Position numbers and translations under genes: made by a program
The notes under the pieces: model-generated
Database searches by the model: none
What the model saw: only the letters and a program-made list of their open reading frames with translations
Told to the model about the DNA's origin: nothing
In this document: positions 8,633 through 16,288 of the stretch, one piece after another
Layout of the letters: every line of letters begins with the position of its first letter
How positions within the stretch are numbered: position 1 is the stretch's first letter
Source: UMGS1696 sp964430105
GTDB taxonomy: Bacteria > Bacillota > Clostridia > Oscillospirales > CAG-272
Direction: 5' to 3'
Assembly: GCA_964430105.1 (NCBI GenBank)
Contig: CAYSEF010000029.1
Location: forward strand, 1-24,322
Length of the DNA stretch: 24,322 bases

Positions 8633-9496
8633 TTACTGTATATCAGTGCATCCTGAGAGTGCGGCACCAATTACCGTTCCAAATGCTGAATTATTCGGGA
8701 TAATGAAATTCATATCGAACATTTTATTCAGTGTACTGAAGATATCCTGTGCCTGTTCTACACCTGAAAGATTTCCTGTGAGTACGATATCGCGTATTTG
8801 ATAATTTCGTGCCGCAAATATCGCCATCATGCCGATAGTTTCAAATACCATGTTAATGAGTCCGAGTGCTATATCTGCCTTTGTTGCGAGATCACTTATG
8901 CTTCCGAAGTTTGAAGCTGTCATAATATCGTCAAATCCCGGACGTATATCAGTCTTTGTGATATCCGTGATTTTCAGATCGACTTTGTACAGCGAACCTT
9001 CACGAGCAAGCTCGGAAACGTGTGCGACATTATCCATATCAAGCAGCTTTTTGGAAAGACCTACCAGTGTACCACCACCGACACCTGTTCCTCCGAGATA
9101 AATCGGTTCCTTGTCACGCTCTGCATAGACCAAAGCAGTACCTGTACCACAGCTGACTATTATTGCACGTTCAAGTCCTGAAAGATATAGACCGCCAAGA
9201 CCGATTGAATTAAATTCATCTTTTATTTCGCAAGGCAGATCATAAATAGGGCCATTCATATAAGATGAGCCTGCGCCGGTTACCATGACCTTCTTGATGT
9301 CGGAAAGTGAAAGACCATTTACATTGAGAAATTTGCCGAATGCGCCGTATATAGAAGTGATCGGATCAGTTGCACGAACAAATAGCGGTTCGATCAGCTT
9401 CATTTCATTTACATTGTTACCGGTTGAAGTATCGAATCCGACGATTTTTGTCGTACTTCCACCGATGTCAATGCCGATGATTATATGATTTGACAT
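8633..9496 (-). CDS. coaW: Type II pantothenate kinase-like protein
   Basis: This 287-residue protein belongs to the ASKHA fold. DIGGSTTK (10-17) is the phosphate-1 loop, EIKDEFNSIGLGG (90-102) contains the probable catalytic acidic residue, SCGTGTAL (115-122) follows, and GGTGVGGGTLVGL (135-147) is the Gly-rich nucleotide loop. This order fits type II pantothenate kinases (CoaW/fumble), which phosphorylate pantothenate in the first step of coenzyme A synthesis. A GGAG site lies 7 bases before the ATG. The gene has its own promoter and terminator. The nearest neighbour, divergent on the other strand, is a HAD phosphatase. The family is clear; whether it is the cell's main pantothenate kinase cannot be told from the window. 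Confidence 0.85.
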   Translation of the reverse strand: MSNHIIIGIDIGGSTTKIVGFDTSTGNNVNEMKLIEPLFVRATDPITSIYGAFGKFLNVNGLSLSDIKKVMVTGAGSSYMNGPIYDLPCEIKDEFNSIGLGGLYLSGLERAIIVSCGTGTALVYAERDKEPIYLGGTGVGGGTLVGLSKKLLDMDNVAHVSELAREGSLYKVDLKITDITKTDIRPGFDDIMTASNFGSISDLATKADIALGLINMVFETIGMMAIFAARNYQIRDIVLTGNLSGVEQAQDIFSTLNKMFDMNFIIPNNSAFGTVIGAALSGCTDIQ

Positions 9497-9524
9497 TGTT
9501 TCGCTCCGAAATTTATGTTATAAT
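9496..9524 (+). promoter_or_regulatory. Sigma-A promoter of the HAD-IIA phosphatase
   Basis: TTGTTT (9496-9501), a 17-base spacer and TATAAT (9519-9524) with TG at the extended -10 position. The -35 box begins on the first base of the divergent kinase's start codon. Confidence 0.7.
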
Positions 9525-9529
9525 GTAAG

Positions 9530-9558
9530 AGTATACCATATTCGGATGTGAAAATCAA
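9530..9558 (-). promoter_or_regulatory. Sigma-A promoter of the pantothenate kinase-like gene
   Basis: On the minus strand TTGATT (9553-9558), a 17-base spacer and TATACT (9530-9535) preceded by TGG. Its -10 is only 5 bases from the -10 of the divergent promoter, so the two polymerase footprints must overlap. Confidence 0.7.
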
Positions 9559-9607
9559 TGACAAAACGATAAGTTTGGATATAATTTTAATAGGGAAGGA
9601 AATTTGT

Positions 9608-10456
9608 ATGCTAACCGAAAAAAATTATGAGGAAGTTTCTGCTCTGCTCACTTCAAAAAAGCTGTTTATATTTGACATGGACGGTACGATATATCTGGGT
9701 GGAGAGCCGTTCGATTTTGCTGTTAAATTCATAAATCGACTTAGAGAGTCGGGAAGCAGAATTTTGTTTTTTACCAATAATGCTTCGCACGATCCGATAT
9801 TTTATATTGAAAAGCTTACAAGGCTCGGTTTTTCACCAAAGTCGGATGAAATATGTACATCGGGCAATGTAACCGCAGCGTTTCTCACACGAAAGAGAGA
9901 GGGTAAAAAAGTCTATCTGCTTGGAACTCCCGAGCTTTGGAGACAGTTTAAGGCATCTGGAATTGAGCTTGTTTGTGATGAACACGGCAAGCCCGACGGA
10001 CGTAATGCTGATATAGTTGTTACAAGCTTTGACACGACACTTAATTACGAAAAACTGACAATAGCGTGTGATTTTATAAGAAATGGTGCGGAGTTTCTTT
10101 GTACTCATCCTGATTACAATTGCCCGACTGAAACAGGTTTTATCCCTGACAGCGGAGCTATTGCAGCGTGTATTACCGCATCAACCGGAGTAGAGCCGAT
10201 TTATTTTGGCAAGCCATATTCCGAAACTGTAGAGATGATAGCTGAGATAACAGGTGAGGACAAAGGTGATATGCTAATCTTTGGAGATCGTCTGTATACT
10301 GACATAGCTACAGGAAAAAAGCACGGTATCACAGCTGTACTGGTTTTGACGGGAGAAACGAAAATTTCCGATGTAGATAAAGCAAGCGATGATGAAAAGC
10401 CTGATATTATGCTTGATTCGCTTGCGTCGGCTGACAGGATGATGTTCGGTGAATAA
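9608..10456 (+). CDS. HAD-IIA family phosphatase (NagD/PGP type)
   Basis: This 282-residue hydrolase has the HAD motifs. FDMDGT (22-27) holds the nucleophile Asp23, and LFFTNNAS (53-60) is motif II. GKPYSE (201-206) has the motif III lysine, and FGDRLYTDI (225-233) is motif IV. The cap sits between motifs II and III, as in class IIA (NagD, p-nitrophenylphosphatase and phosphoglycolate phosphatase relatives). Members remove phosphate from small metabolites, often for housecleaning; the substrate here is unknown. The ATG at 9608 is preferred because AGGGAAGGA lies 7 bases upstream; an in-frame ATG 60 bases earlier has no ribosome site. The stop codon abuts the spoIIP stop codon on the other strand. 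Confidence 0.9.
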   Translation: MLTEKNYEEVSALLTSKKLFIFDMDGTIYLGGEPFDFAVKFINRLRESGSRILFFTNNASHDPIFYIEKLTRLGFSPKSDEICTSGNVTAAFLTRKREGKKVYLLGTPELWRQFKASGIELVCDEHGKPDGRNADIVVTSFDTTLNYEKLTIACDFIRNGAEFLCTHPDYNCPTETGFIPDSGAIAACITASTGVEPIYFGKPYSETVEMIAEITGEDKGDMLIFGDRLYTDIATGKKHGITAVLVLTGETKISDVDKASDDEKPDIMLDSLASADRMMFGE

Positions 10457-11677
10457 TCACTTTCCACGGATTTCTTCCGATAATGCATCAGCGAATTTTT
10501 CAGCACTTTTATAAACTTCTTCCGGTGTAGAGGCACAAGCCCCTATTTCAAGCAGAAGCGAACCGTTGGAGTATTGTTCGTTAAAGGAGGCACTGCGAAG
10601 ATTTATAGAACGCATGAGATTTGGTGTGCTTTCGTTTAATGATGCTTGAAGTCGTGTCGCAAGAGAAAGGTTGTTTCGCCATGTTGAGTGGCCTGAACCA
10701 CCATAGTCTGTTCCGATAACAAACATCATTTGTGCCATATTTCCATCGCTTGTTTCTACAGTAGGTGCGACATAAACTCCGTTTGATTCTATTGAGTCAC
10801 GATGTACATCGATTATGTACGATATTGACGGGTATTTTTCGAGCATTTCGCGTATTTCAAGAGAAGCGTTGTAGTATGCCATAGTGAAATCATCAGCGTC
10901 AAACAGAGTTGTGGAATGTATTGTTGAAATACCGTTTTCAATTAATCTGTCGGCTATTACAGTGCCAACAGAAACAATATTTTTGGTTATATCAGTATTT
11001 CTGTAATCGTTTAACGATGAGTCTGAGAATGCTTCCGTAGCATGAGTGTGAAGTATCAATACAAGAGGTGCTTCCGTGCCATAGGTGCTGTGAAGCTCGT
11101 CCAGTGGTGGTATAACACGCTCCATGGAAAGTATTTCGTTCATGTCAGGCTCATATGGTGTTTCGTTTGATATGCTGAGAGTGTCGCTTTTGTAAAATCG
11201 CTGTTCTGTTGGACTTTCCAAAGCGGTAAGCGTTTCAAGTCTGCTTTCGCTATCGATTGTGGCAGGATTATCTACGATCGGCGTGTATTCAACTTCATAA
11301 GATGCGACTTCGTGTATATTTTTGATACCACCAAAAAAATCGCCGAGCAGAGCACGAGTGAAAAGAACCCCGTTAATAGACAGATCGGAGAATGTGACAG
11401 CTGTTGATATTCCGAAAACCAAAACAGATACGCCTGACAGGATGTAAATAAGGCTCTTTTTTATAGGCAGCTTAATAATACGTTTATTTTTGACGGGAAG
11501 GCTCTCTGAAACAGCAGTATCTTGCTCCTCACCGATTGCGTTTTCGTTATCTGTATTTGTATCGCTTGCGATAATTTTTTCGTCTGTTTGGGTGATTTTT
11601 GTTTCTTCAGTTTCGTTCGTTTCGTTCGTGTTTGCTTGTGGCGGAAGTGTGGGCTGAGTTATTTCGTATTCTGTCAT
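10457..11677 (-). CDS. spoIIP: Stage II sporulation protein P
   Basis: This 406-residue protein has an Asn/Thr/Glu-rich cytosolic tail (1-65), one membrane helix (about 73-96) and a C-terminal SpoIIP amidase/endopeptidase domain (about 203-402). Metal-site residues are visible in ILHTHATEAF (His210, His212, Glu215), DVHRDS (290-295) and LLEIGAC (Glu377). SpoIIP works with SpoIID and SpoIIM to degrade septal peptidoglycan during engulfment of the forespore. The ATG at 11677 has GGAGG 7 bases upstream, so I prefer it to one 60 bases earlier. gpr lies just upstream on the same strand, the order known in Bacillus. A sigma-E-like promoter fits the mother-cell expression known for this gene. No terminator follows. 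Confidence 0.92.
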   Translation of the reverse strand: MTEYEITQPTLPPQANTNETNETEETKITQTDEKIIASDTNTDNENAIGEEQDTAVSESLPVKNKRIIKLPIKKSLIYILSGVSVLVFGISTAVTFSDLSINGVLFTRALLGDFFGGIKNIHEVASYEVEYTPIVDNPATIDSESRLETLTALESPTEQRFYKSDTLSISNETPYEPDMNEILSMERVIPPLDELHSTYGTEAPLVLILHTHATEAFSDSSLNDYRNTDITKNIVSVGTVIADRLIENGISTIHSTTLFDADDFTMAYYNASLEIREMLEKYPSISYIIDVHRDSIESNGVYVAPTVETSDGNMAQMMFVIGTDYGGSGHSTWRNNLSLATRLQASLNESTPNLMRSINLRSASFNEQYSNGSLLLEIGACASTPEEVYKSAEKFADALSEEIRGK

Positions 11678-11772
11678 TTTTTGGCCTCCGAATTCGGGTG
11701 AGAGCTGATTATAAGCTGTGGTAAAGAAAACATTCACATTTCTTTAGCTTTGTTCCTTAACCTATTAACTCA

Positions 11773-11802
11773 AATATATGAATTGGCGGACGGAAAAATG
11801 AC
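11773..11802 (-). promoter_or_regulatory. Sigma-E-like promoter of spoIIP
   Basis: On the minus strand GTCATTTT (11795-11802), a 14-base spacer and CATATATT (11773-11780) match the Bacillus sigma-E boxes GTCATATT and CATACANT closely. It starts 12 bases after the gpr stop and about 96 bases before the spoIIP ATG, so spoIIP can be made without gpr. Confidence 0.6.
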
Positions 11803-11813
11803 CTGTTGATACG

Positions 11814-12542
11814 CTATTTCCCGAAAACTGCGGAATTTATAGCACCTGCAATGATTGAAGCATAGCAGTCGGATATGATATCACTTTCGGCGCGTGTCAC
11901 AAAAAGTGTTTCGTTAGAGCTACTGTCAAAAACTGCTGTGCTTATGACTGTTGGAACACCTATAGATATTACAGGGCAGGGCATAGTGCTTGCGCTGATC
12001 TCACCTGATGTATGTGCAAGAGCAGAACCTGGGGTGAGCCTGTCGGAAATCTGAATTACACATTGCAGATGCTCGCGTGAGCTTGCTGAAAGTGAGTCTC
12101 CGACGATTATTGTGTCGGGATGCACCATTTCAGCTATACAACGCAGATATTCGGCTGTGTCAATTCCGGTGCGAGAGGGGATTCCGGGACGTATCGCAAA
12201 AAGATTCGGTGTATGTTTTTCGCCTGTTACGATAAGCCGTTCGGCGATTTTTGAACCGAGTGAATCTGAGGAAACTCCTGGATTTCCCGCTCCGCAGAAT
12301 AGTATGCGTATCGAGCTTGATAGCTGTTTACGAATAATTTCAGCGGTGAGATGCAGCAGACGCTTGCGGTCGTCGCTTGTTGCTTGCCAGATTTTACCTG
12401 AAATTATCGTGTGATATCTTCCGTTTTCGTTGTCGGAATGTATGACATTGAAGCCTTCGATGGAATTTTGAGTAGCAGATGACGAATGCAGTGGTGTTGC
12501 TAAACCGAAATTTTCTACCGAGAGATCACTGTTTCTGAGCAT
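11814..12542 (-). CDS. gpr: Germination protease GPR (short form)
   Basis: This 242-residue protein matches the GPR aspartic protease, which cuts small acid-soluble spore proteins at germination. The N-terminus LRNSDLSVE corresponds to the conserved IRTDLAxE start. GNPGVSSDSLG (86-96), PGIPSRTGIDTAE (119-131, Asp128) and IIVGDSLSASS (145-155, Asp149) follow. IQISDRLTPGSA (163-174) and PVISIGVPTVI (190-200) complete the pattern. Asp128 and Asp149 align with the conserved acidic positions. It is much shorter than the roughly 370-residue Bacillus enzyme, lacking most of the C-terminal part and the propeptide before the IRTDLA-like site. The ATG at 12542 has AGGAG 10 bases upstream. Synteny with spoIIP supports the call. 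Confidence 0.88.
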   Translation of the reverse strand: MLRNSDLSVENFGLATPLHSSSATQNSIEGFNVIHSDNENGRYHTIISGKIWQATSDDRKRLLHLTAEIIRKQLSSSIRILFCGAGNPGVSSDSLGSKIAERLIVTGEKHTPNLFAIRPGIPSRTGIDTAEYLRCIAEMVHPDTIIVGDSLSASSREHLQCVIQISDRLTPGSALAHTSGEISASTMPCPVISIGVPTVISTAVFDSSSNETLFVTRAESDIISDCYASIIAGAINSAVFGK

Positions 12543-12576
12543 ATTTTTTCTTCTCCTGTGTGTGACATAATGATGT

Positions 12577-12607
12577 GATTTTGCTGTCAAAACGGTTTTG
12601 TAATGCT
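12577..12607 (-). promoter_or_regulatory. Possible sigma-G/F-like promoter of gpr
   Basis: On the minus strand AGCATT (12602-12607), an 18-base gap and CAAAATC (12577-12583) partly match forespore promoter boxes (TGHATR and CATNNTA). Agreement is moderate; no better sigma-A promoter is visible before gpr. Confidence 0.3.
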
Positions 12608-12627
12608 TTATTATATATTTTTGACCG

Positions 12628-12646
12628 AAAATAAGACGCTTATTTT
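12628..12646. repeat. Perfect inverted repeat in the gpr/SBP divergent region
   Basis: AAAATAAG and CTTATTTT, 8-base arms around ACG. It lies mid-way in the 296-base region between the divergent gpr and binding-protein genes, upstream of both, so it cannot terminate either. It could be an operator, but it is AT-rich and may be chance. Confidence 0.35.
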
Positions 12647-12740
12647 TGATTTTTTTCGTTTTCAGTGTTCAAAGTGTACAAATAAATACGTTTGTAATTG
12701 TGCATCCGGATGAAACTTGCATCAATTTGAAAAGTTTGTG

Positions 12741-12769
12741 TTGATTATCTCAGAAAAAAGTGTTATAAT
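12741..12769 (+). promoter_or_regulatory. Strong sigma-A promoter of the binding-protein gene
   Basis: TTGATT (12741-12746), a 17-base spacer and a perfect TATAAT (12764-12769) with TG at the extended -10. The leader of about 60 bases contains AGGAGG (12821-12826), 12 bases before the ATG. Confidence 0.85.
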
Positions 12770-12838
12770 GTGTTGAGTAAAAATAACCCGTAATCAATAC
12801 GCTTTATTCAAGAAAGTTCGAGGAGGATTTACCTAATC

Positions 12839-14614
12839 ATGAAAAAAGTGTTAGCCCTTGCACTTGCTATGACGATGCTCACATCTGCCATGGCTGGATG
12901 TTCCACTACCCTTGTGTTTGATGAAGCAACTCAAACATACGACAAAGGCGCAATTATCGATATGTATCTCTCTACAGAGATATATAACTTTGACCCTCAG
13001 GTAAGCACAACTGATGAAGCTATGCTGAAGGTTTACGATCTCTGCTATGATGGTCTTACCAAGATCGGTGAAGATGGAAAGTGGCAGAAGGATCTTATGA
13101 AGAATTATAAGATTGATGTTGACAATGGTGAAGAATTCACTATTCTTGTTGACCTTAACAGCACAAGCTGGAGTGACGGTCGTTCCGTTCAGGCTTCCGA
13201 CTTTGTTTACTCCTGGAAGAGAATCCTCGATCCCGATTCAACAAGCGAAGCTTCTTCTCTTCTTTATGACATCAAGAATGCGCGCGCTGTAAAGACCGGT
13301 GACGCTACCATTGATGACCTTGGTATTGCTGCTGTTGATACCTATACCATTCAGATCGAATTTGAAACAAAGATAGATCTTGATCAGTTCTTCGAAAACT
13401 GCTCCTCTATCGCACTTGTTCCGCTTCGTGAAGATGTAATCACACGTTACGGTACTGATATTTGGGCGCAGAAGTCCACTACCGTTGTTACAAATGGTCC
13501 TTTCTCCCCCAAGGATATCGCTTATAATAATGTTCTCCGTCTTGAACGTTCTGCTTACTATTACCTTGACAAGGAAAAGGATGAACCGCTTGACAAGTAC
13601 GTTATTCCGTACAGACTTCTCACTAACTACGGTACAGGTGATGCAACAGCTCAGCTTGCTGCTCTGTCTTCCGGTTCTATCTTCTATGATGGTGAAATTC
13701 CGCTTGCATCTCGTGCAGAATATGCAAAGTCAGCTGAAATCACCGATATGATGGCAACTCATACCTACGTATTCAACTGCAATAACTCTCTCTTTGCTAA
13801 GCCTGAAGTACGTAAGGCACTTTCTATGGCTATCGATCGTCAGGCTATCGCTGATATCGTAGTTTATGCAAAGGCTGCTACCGGTTATATCCCTTACAAG
13901 GTATTTGATTCTGTTTCCGGCACTTCCTTCCGTGAAGCAGGCGGTAGTGTAATTTCTACATCTGCTGATAAGGCAGGCGCACAGGCTCTCCTTTCAAGTG
14001 CAGGCGTTAAGAGCGGTTCCTTCACTCTTACTGTTCGCAATAATGAAGTTGACCTTGCTATCGCTGAATATGTTGCAGGTGTTTGGGGAGAACTCGGTTT
14101 CAATGTAACTGTAGACGCTGTTAAGGCTACTCCGAATCCGTCTGACTCCAGCATTTACGTTGACAACTTCCAGAAGAAGTACGATGATGGTGACTTTGAT
14201 GTTATCGCTATCGACATGACTATGCTTTCTCCTGATGCGTTCGGTGCACTTTCTCAGTTCGCTGTATCCTTCTCCGGTAACGGTGTTGATATGAACTCCG
14301 AAAACTATGATCTTTACGGTCACATCTCCGGTTACGCAAACGAAGAATATGATGCTCTTATTGAATCTGCCTTTGCTGAAAAGGATAGAGCTGCAAGAGC
14401 GACCATTCTCCACGAAGCTGAAAAGATGCTTCTTGAAGATATGCCCGTTATGCCTATTATCTTCCTCCAGGATGCGTACCTCTATCTTGATGTCCTCTCC
14501 GGTATCGAAAGTACATACTACGGAACCAGAAACTTCAACGATGTACAGCTCAAGGACTATATGACCTATAAGGCTGCTACCGATACGTCTTCTGTAAATA
14601 CCGCTGCTAAATAA
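12839..14614 (+). CDS. oppA: Oligopeptide ABC transporter substrate-binding lipoprotein
   Basis: This 591-residue protein starts with a lipoprotein signal; the lipobox AMAGC places the lipid-bearing Cys at residue 21. The rest has the SBP_bac_5 (OppA/DppA) pattern: an FDPQVSTTDEA start to the binding lobe (about 52-62), WSDGRSVQASDFVYSWKRI (about 117-135), TNGPF (about 219-223) and KPEVRKALSMAIDRQAIA (about 321-338). It would capture oligopeptides outside the membrane and hand them to an ABC permease. No permease or ATPase gene is adjacent and a terminator follows, so it is an orphan. Its codons lean toward C-ending and AAG choices more than in its neighbours, which with the strong promoter suggests high expression. 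The symbol marks the family only. Confidence 0.88.
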   Translation: MKKVLALALAMTMLTSAMAGCSTTLVFDEATQTYDKGAIIDMYLSTEIYNFDPQVSTTDEAMLKVYDLCYDGLTKIGEDGKWQKDLMKNYKIDVDNGEEFTILVDLNSTSWSDGRSVQASDFVYSWKRILDPDSTSEASSLLYDIKNARAVKTGDATIDDLGIAAVDTYTIQIEFETKIDLDQFFENCSSIALVPLREDVITRYGTDIWAQKSTTVVTNGPFSPKDIAYNNVLRLERSAYYYLDKEKDEPLDKYVIPYRLLTNYGTGDATAQLAALSSGSIFYDGEIPLASRAEYAKSAEITDMMATHTYVFNCNNSLFAKPEVRKALSMAIDRQAIADIVVYAKAATGYIPYKVFDSVSGTSFREAGGSVISTSADKAGAQALLSSAGVKSGSFTLTVRNNEVDLAIAEYVAGVWGELGFNVTVDAVKATPNPSDSSIYVDNFQKKYDDGDFDVIAIDMTMLSPDAFGALSQFAVSFSGNGVDMNSENYDLYGHISGYANEEYDALIESAFAEKDRAARATILHEAEKMLLEDMPVMPIIFLQDAYLYLDVLSGIESTYYGTRNFNDVQLKDYMTYKAATDTSSVNTAAK

Positions 14615-14637
14615 TAAGCAAACGTAAAACTAAGAAT

Positions 14638-14668
14638 AAACGGGAAGCCTTAAAAACTTCCCGTTTTT
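14638..14668 (+). terminator. Terminator after the binding-protein gene
   Basis: CGGGAAG (14641-14647) pairs with CTTCCCG (14657-14663), extended by A-T pairs and followed by five Ts. It is 23 bases past the stop codon. Confidence 0.9.
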
Positions 14669-14757
14669 ATTCTCATTAAGTGCGTTATTATATCAAAAAA
14701 TCAGCGTTGGCTTTTTGCTTTGCTATATAATGCATGAATAATTCCGTAATAGGAGTA

Positions 14758-14774
14758 TTTTATCGCTGATAAAA
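14758..14774 (+). repeat. Small inverted repeat before the DUF4364 gene
   Basis: TTTTATC and GATAAAA, 7-base arms around GCT, directly after an unused AGGAG at 14751-14755. It could fold in the leader or be an operator for autoregulation; chance is possible. Confidence 0.35.
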
Positions 14775-14819
14775 TTGTATGTTGATCATACGATATACCT
14801 CAGCGGAATGGAGAAAATT

Positions 14820-15410
14820 ATGCCTGAAGCATTTCACTCACCTCAACAGGTGAAGGTGTTTATACTATATTTGCTTGAAAAAATTGGTTATCCGCTTGAT
14901 TACAATGACCTCGCAACAATCGTTATTCGCGATGGATTTGTTGATTATTTTGATTTCGTGACATATTTTCATGAGCTTCTTGAAGCGGGTCATATTACGC
15001 GTGTGCCAAAGGATGATAAGGAAGCAAATGGCACTGATGAAGATGTTCCTGTAGACAGAGATTCTTATATGGTATCTGATACCGGCAGAATGATTGCAAA
15101 GGGACTGTCTGATGACCTTCTTCTTGCGGCAGTGCGTGAGAAAAGCTATATCAGTGCTATGAGACATCTTTCACTTGAAAAAAGAGGCGCTGTAGTGGAT
15201 CACCGTATTGAACAGGTCGGGGATGGAAGCTATATTTTCCACTGCTCTATAAAGGACTGTGACGGCCTTGCGTTTGATCTTGATCTGCGTGCTGATTCAT
15301 ATATGCAAGTATCGCGTATGCGGATGAATTTTGAGGATAAGCCTGATGTGGTTTACAGAGGAATCGTTGCACTCGTAACCGGCAATGTGAATTACCTATT
15401 TGAAAAATAA
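14820..15410 (+). CDS. DUF4364 family protein
   Basis: This 196-residue soluble protein resembles the DUF4364 family of Clostridia. The N-terminal half looks like a winged helix: VKVFILYLLEKIGYPLDYNDLATIV, then YFDFVTYFHELLEAGHI, then YMVSDTGRMIAKGL. The C-terminal half is a mixed sheet domain. Members are suspected regulators but none has an established role that I know of. Start choice is open: ATG at 14820 has GGAG 6 bases upstream, and ATG at 14808 is in frame but has a poor site. A TATAAT-like box at 14726-14731 may be its promoter, without a clear -35. It is flanked by terminators, so it is monocistronic. Confidence 0.75.
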   Translation: MPEAFHSPQQVKVFILYLLEKIGYPLDYNDLATIVIRDGFVDYFDFVTYFHELLEAGHITRVPKDDKEANGTDEDVPVDRDSYMVSDTGRMIAKGLSDDLLLAAVREKSYISAMRHLSLEKRGAVVDHRIEQVGDGSYIFHCSIKDCDGLAFDLDLRADSYMQVSRMRMNFEDKPDVVYRGIVALVTGNVNYLFEK

Positions 15411-15414
15411 TGCG

Positions 15415-15440
15415 AATTTCCTGCTTCGGCAGGATTTTTT
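15415..15440 (+). terminator. Terminator after the DUF4364 gene
   Basis: The stem CCTGC/GCAGG with a UUCG tetraloop (15420-15433) gains an extra T-A pair and is followed by six Ts. Confidence 0.85.
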
Positions 15441-15565
15441 GCTTTAGAATAAAAACAAAAGAATATGTGTTTGAATATTCGTTCTTTTTGTAGGAATAAA
15501 GAAGCAATATGCACAAGCTTTTGGAGAATTAATGATAAATAGTTAAAATTTTTTGATAAAAACTA

Positions 15566-15593
15566 TTGACTTTCGTTGAATTTGTGATATAAT
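15566..15593 (+). promoter_or_regulatory. Sigma-A promoter of the SigH-like gene
   Basis: TTGACT (15566-15571), a 16-base spacer and TATAAT (15588-15593) preceded by TGA. Confidence 0.8.
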
Positions 15594-15642
15594 TTATTCA
15601 GACATAGTATAATTCTTTTTTGAAACCTGCGGAGGGACGTTC

Positions 15643-16239
15643 TTGGTAGAAGATTTGGCTTCGCTGCTCGAGAAGGTTCGGCAGGGTGATGAATTTGCTT
15701 TTGATGTTTTGAGCAGAGAATATAAAAGTGTCGTTGATAACGCAGTTCGCCGTTTTGCTCCTTCATTTGGAATAGTTAATGGCAATGGTTCTGAGCTTTA
15801 TAATGAGGATGATTTGAGGCAGTATGCTTCAATCGCACTATATAAAGCTGCTTCGACTTACGATCCCGAAGGAAAAGGCAAAAATGTCAGCTTCGGTTTG
15901 TATACGAAGATATGTATCAATAATGCGCTTATATCACAGCTTAGAAAGTATAAAAGTGAAGTTCGCAGAAGAGAAGTGGCTCTCAAAGCTGAACGTACTA
16001 TAAAACGTACTGCTTCGGCTGATCCGTTGGTTCATTTGGCTGATCATGCTGATGCCACAGAACTTCTCGATAGGATTTCGGTAATTCTATCTGATTACGA
16101 AAAAGAAATTTTTGATTATTATATTGAAGGCAAGTCCGTTGGGGAAATCGCTGAAAGACTTGGTAAAGAAGAAAAGTCTGTCAGCAACGCTTTGTATCGT
16201 ATGAAAGTTAAGGTAAAAGGACTTCTGAAAAATCAATAA
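15643..16239 (+). CDS. SigH-like sigma-70 family factor
   Basis: This 198-residue protein has the two core sigma domains. Region 2 (about 24-102) has YNEDDLRQYASIALYKAASTYD, the core-binding and -10 recognition helices. Region 4 (about 140-195) has the helix-turn-helix SVGEIAERLGKEEKSVSNALYRMK for the -35 box. There is no region 1.1 or full region 3. Size and layout resemble SigH (Spo0H), which directs early stationary-phase and sporulation genes; a role in sporulation here is inference. The start is a TTG at 15643, supported by GGAGGG 6 bases upstream and by the promoter position. No anti-sigma factor lies next to it. A poor start codon may keep the level low. Confidence 0.8.
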   Translation: MVEDLASLLEKVRQGDEFAFDVLSREYKSVVDNAVRRFAPSFGIVNGNGSELYNEDDLRQYASIALYKAASTYDPEGKGKNVSFGLYTKICINNALISQLRKYKSEVRRREVALKAERTIKRTASADPLVHLADHADATELLDRISVILSDYEKEIFDYYIEGKSVGEIAERLGKEEKSVSNALYRMKVKVKGLLKNQ

Positions 16240-16254
16240 TGTATTTTATGAATT

Positions 16255-16279
16255 TGTGAATGTGCTTTGTGCTTTCACA
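16255..16279 (+). other. Hairpin after the SigH-like gene
   Basis: TGTGAA (16255-16260) pairs with TTCACA (16274-16279) 16 bases past the stop. No T run follows, so it is a weak terminator at best; read-through into the zinc-ribbon gene is possible. Confidence 0.35.
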
Positions 16280-16288
16280 GAGGATTAG

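Noticed and set aside
9489..9494. Perfect TTGACA as -35 for the HAD gene
   Set aside because: It is 24 bases from the -10; TTGTTT at 9496-9501 has the proper 17-base spacing.
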